35,302 nt of DNA from SFDP01 sp051653625 (lineage in GTDB: Bacteria > Bacillota > Clostridia > Lachnospirales > Lachnospiraceae). A program made the position numbers and the translations under genes. Below, one piece after another: positions 34,084 to 35,302 of this stretch; within the stretch, counting starts at the first letter, position 1, and each line of letters opens with the position of its first letter. The stretch lies in NCBI GenBank assembly GCA_051653625.1, contig JBOFWM010000071.1:1-35302 (forward strand), read 5' to 3'. The notes beneath the pieces were generated by a model. The model was not told the DNA's origin. It was given only the letters and a program-made list of their open reading frames with translations, and did not search any database.

Positions 34084-35277
34084 TTATTGAGATGATAGAG
34101 CATCGGCAAGCAAGTCAAGTCTTTGGCTCAAGTCGGCATTACCCTGATAGCGAATGTAAATCACCTGATTGCCCCACTGAACAAACAAATGACTCATGCT
34201 GTACTCCTCGTTGACAGCCAGCACAGTGCGATCAAAGGCATCCGGTTCTGTAATCGTGTAGTTTTCTCCCTCTAACAAATGCAAATCCATCAGCTCATCG
34301 AGAAGTGCAGGTGCGAATGTGGGGAATGCCAAGCGATAGTATTCTGTGCTTGCACTTGGAGAATAATAGCCGCTTCCATCAGACCATTTGTGGGACTGCT
34401 CTGCTCCTTCTTGGTGGATTTCATAATGCTGTGGAACCAAGAGAGTCCAAGAATAGTCCACATAATTATTGTAATCAAAATCCGAATCAAATATGAAGGA
34501 AGGTTCTGCAAAGGAAAACTCCTCGCTTTGTTCAATTAAATCCAGTGATAGATATGGCAAAGGCTTCGTTACATCGACAATACTTTTTGTCCAGTCAGTT
34601 GTCAGAGTGAGAACGGAAATCACCAAGACAGCAACAGAAAGTAATAGGGATAGCACTGTTATTATATGATAACCACAGTAACGCTTGCGGTAATCCTGCG
34701 TATGAGTAAGGGCAACACCCTCGGCAAGTGTATGCTTAATCCGCAGGACAGAGCATGCTTGCCAAATTGTCTGTGCCACAACGAATAATTCTGACACGGC
34801 TAAAAGCAGCATCATTGGGCTGGTCAAAAATAGTGTGACGGGTCTGTCGGAAACAAGAAATCCGCCGAGAATCATTGCGAAAATCGCAATCACGCAAACG
34901 CCCGTGCCAATGGCAGAGCGAGTCAATTTTCTGCACAGGGAGCGATAGCTTTCGCTTTGCACGATAGGGTCAGTATGCAGCTCTGTTGCATCGGCTCTTG
35001 TGGATTTCCAAATGAAAAATAGATTACCCTGCCTTGCGACAAATTCCCAACCGGCATCGGCATAGGCGGCCAGTATTTCCTCTGATGGTTCTCGTTCTTC
35101 GTCCATTATAGGCTCTACACGATAGCAGATATTTTGCGGTTCACTCTTTAAAAAGCGGAAATACGCAAGATTGTTTCCCTCATAAAGCAGTCCGTTTTTC
35201 GCCATATCGGAAAGCCAGCATTCCATGGCTACAGTATCATAAAAATCGAAGGATGGTCGTTTATAACTGTATTTCAT
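34084..35277 (-). CDS. DUF2812-domain membrane protein of foreign composition
   Basis: A 397-residue protein. The N-terminal DUF2812 domain (about 1-100) has FYDTVAMECWLSDMAKNGL and the pattern of aromatic residues up to GWEFVARQGNLFFIW. Four hydrophobic segments follow (about 125-190 and 210-235), then an extracytoplasmic C-terminal region without recognised motifs. Such genes commonly lie just downstream of a PadR-type repressor; that gene would be beyond the right edge. AGGAGG stands 7 bases before the ATG at 35277, and the TTG six codons upstream lies inside that site. Its codon use and GC content are clearly higher than the rest of the window, which suggests recent transfer. Confidence 0.85.
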   Translation of the reverse strand: MKYSYKRPSFDFYDTVAMECWLSDMAKNGLLYEGNNLAYFRFLKSEPQNICYRVEPIMDEEREPSEEILAAYADAGWEFVARQGNLFFIWKSTRADATELHTDPIVQSESYRSLCRKLTRSAIGTGVCVIAIFAMILGGFLVSDRPVTLFLTSPMMLLLAVSELFVVAQTIWQACSVLRIKHTLAEGVALTHTQDYRKRYCGYHIITVLSLLLSVAVLVISVLTLTTDWTKSIVDVTKPLPYLSLDLIEQSEEFSFAEPSFIFDSDFDYNNYVDYSWTLLVPQHYEIHQEGAEQSHKWSDGSGYYSPSASTEYYRLAFPTFAPALLDELMDLHLLEGENYTITEPDAFDRTVLAVNEEYSMSHLFVQWGNQVIYIRYQGNADLSQRLDLLADALSSQ

Positions 35278-35302
35278 TTTGATTCCTCCTCCCAAGCAGC
35301 GG

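Noticed and set aside
34279..34539. Overlapping frames on both strands inside the DUF2812 gene
   Set aside because: The higher GC content lengthens chance open frames. Only the 34084-35277 frame has a ribosome site and domain structure.

Overview
The window comes from a very AT-rich, strictly anaerobic Gram-positive bacterium, most likely a member of the Clostridia (Lachnospiraceae-like). Reasons: strong AGGAGG-type ribosome sites, a single-chain pyruvate:ferredoxin oxidoreductase, rubrerythrin, several [4Fe-4S] ferredoxin proteins, DacF-type sporulator-like PBP, OhrR and TrmB of Bacillota type. By eye the first 34 kb is roughly 28-30% GC. The last 1.2 kb is clearly richer in GC and looks acquired. 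No rRNA, tRNA, CRISPR array or phage gene was found.

Layout. (1) 71-9387, minus strand: trmB followed by a ten-gene cation/proton antiporter operon in the order E-F-G-MbhD-(MbhE+B)-C-D plus three further NuoL/M/N-like subunits. This is the order of the membrane-arm genes of archaeal Mbh/Mbs complexes, not the usual mrpABCDEFG, and it runs off the left edge. (2) 9596-11020, plus: a D-Ala-D-Ala carboxypeptidase. It converges on the next operon through a terminator that appears to be split by a 54-bp miniature IS relic. (3) 11105-16155, minus: nifJ-rubrerythrin-exonuclease, with an extended -10 promoter and a small palindrome. (4) 16273-19893, minus: a heterodimeric ABC exporter with one degenerate ATP site and a palindromic operator on its promoter. 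(5) 19987-25114, minus: a 50-residue lysine-rich protein followed by three tandem paralogous 7TM-PAS-HD-GYP proteins, the middle of which has lost the His of its HD motif. (6) 25306-26430, minus: ferredoxin, NapH-like membrane 4Fe-4S protein and a two-cysteine ArsR repressor of the SqrR/BigR/YgaV kind, with a perfect 12-bp palindrome on the promoter. (7) 26496-30033, minus: redox accessory region with a DHFR/RibD-like reductase, an EFR1 flavodoxin-ferredoxin, TlpA, CcdA, a decayed second EFR1 copy and a lipoprotein. (8) 30223-32460, plus: membrane GGDEF-EAL protein behind a perfect sigma-A promoter. (9) 32522-33692, minus: a gpx-ohrR peroxide operon whose promoter lies inside a 20-bp inverted repeat. 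(10) 33693-34083: gene remnants and a strong hairpin. (11) 34084-35277, minus: a DUF2812 membrane protein of foreign composition.

How it fits together. The window is dominated by anaerobic redox and ion energetics (PFOR, ferredoxins, antiporter arm), by oxidant or thiol sensing (OhrR/Gpx, two-Cys ArsR, TlpA/CcdA, rubrerythrin), and by c-di-GMP hydrolysis (three HD-GYP and one EAL protein, with no intact cyclase in view). Many starts given here are shorter than the longest open frame, because a good Shine-Dalgarno sequence sits just before an internal ATG.
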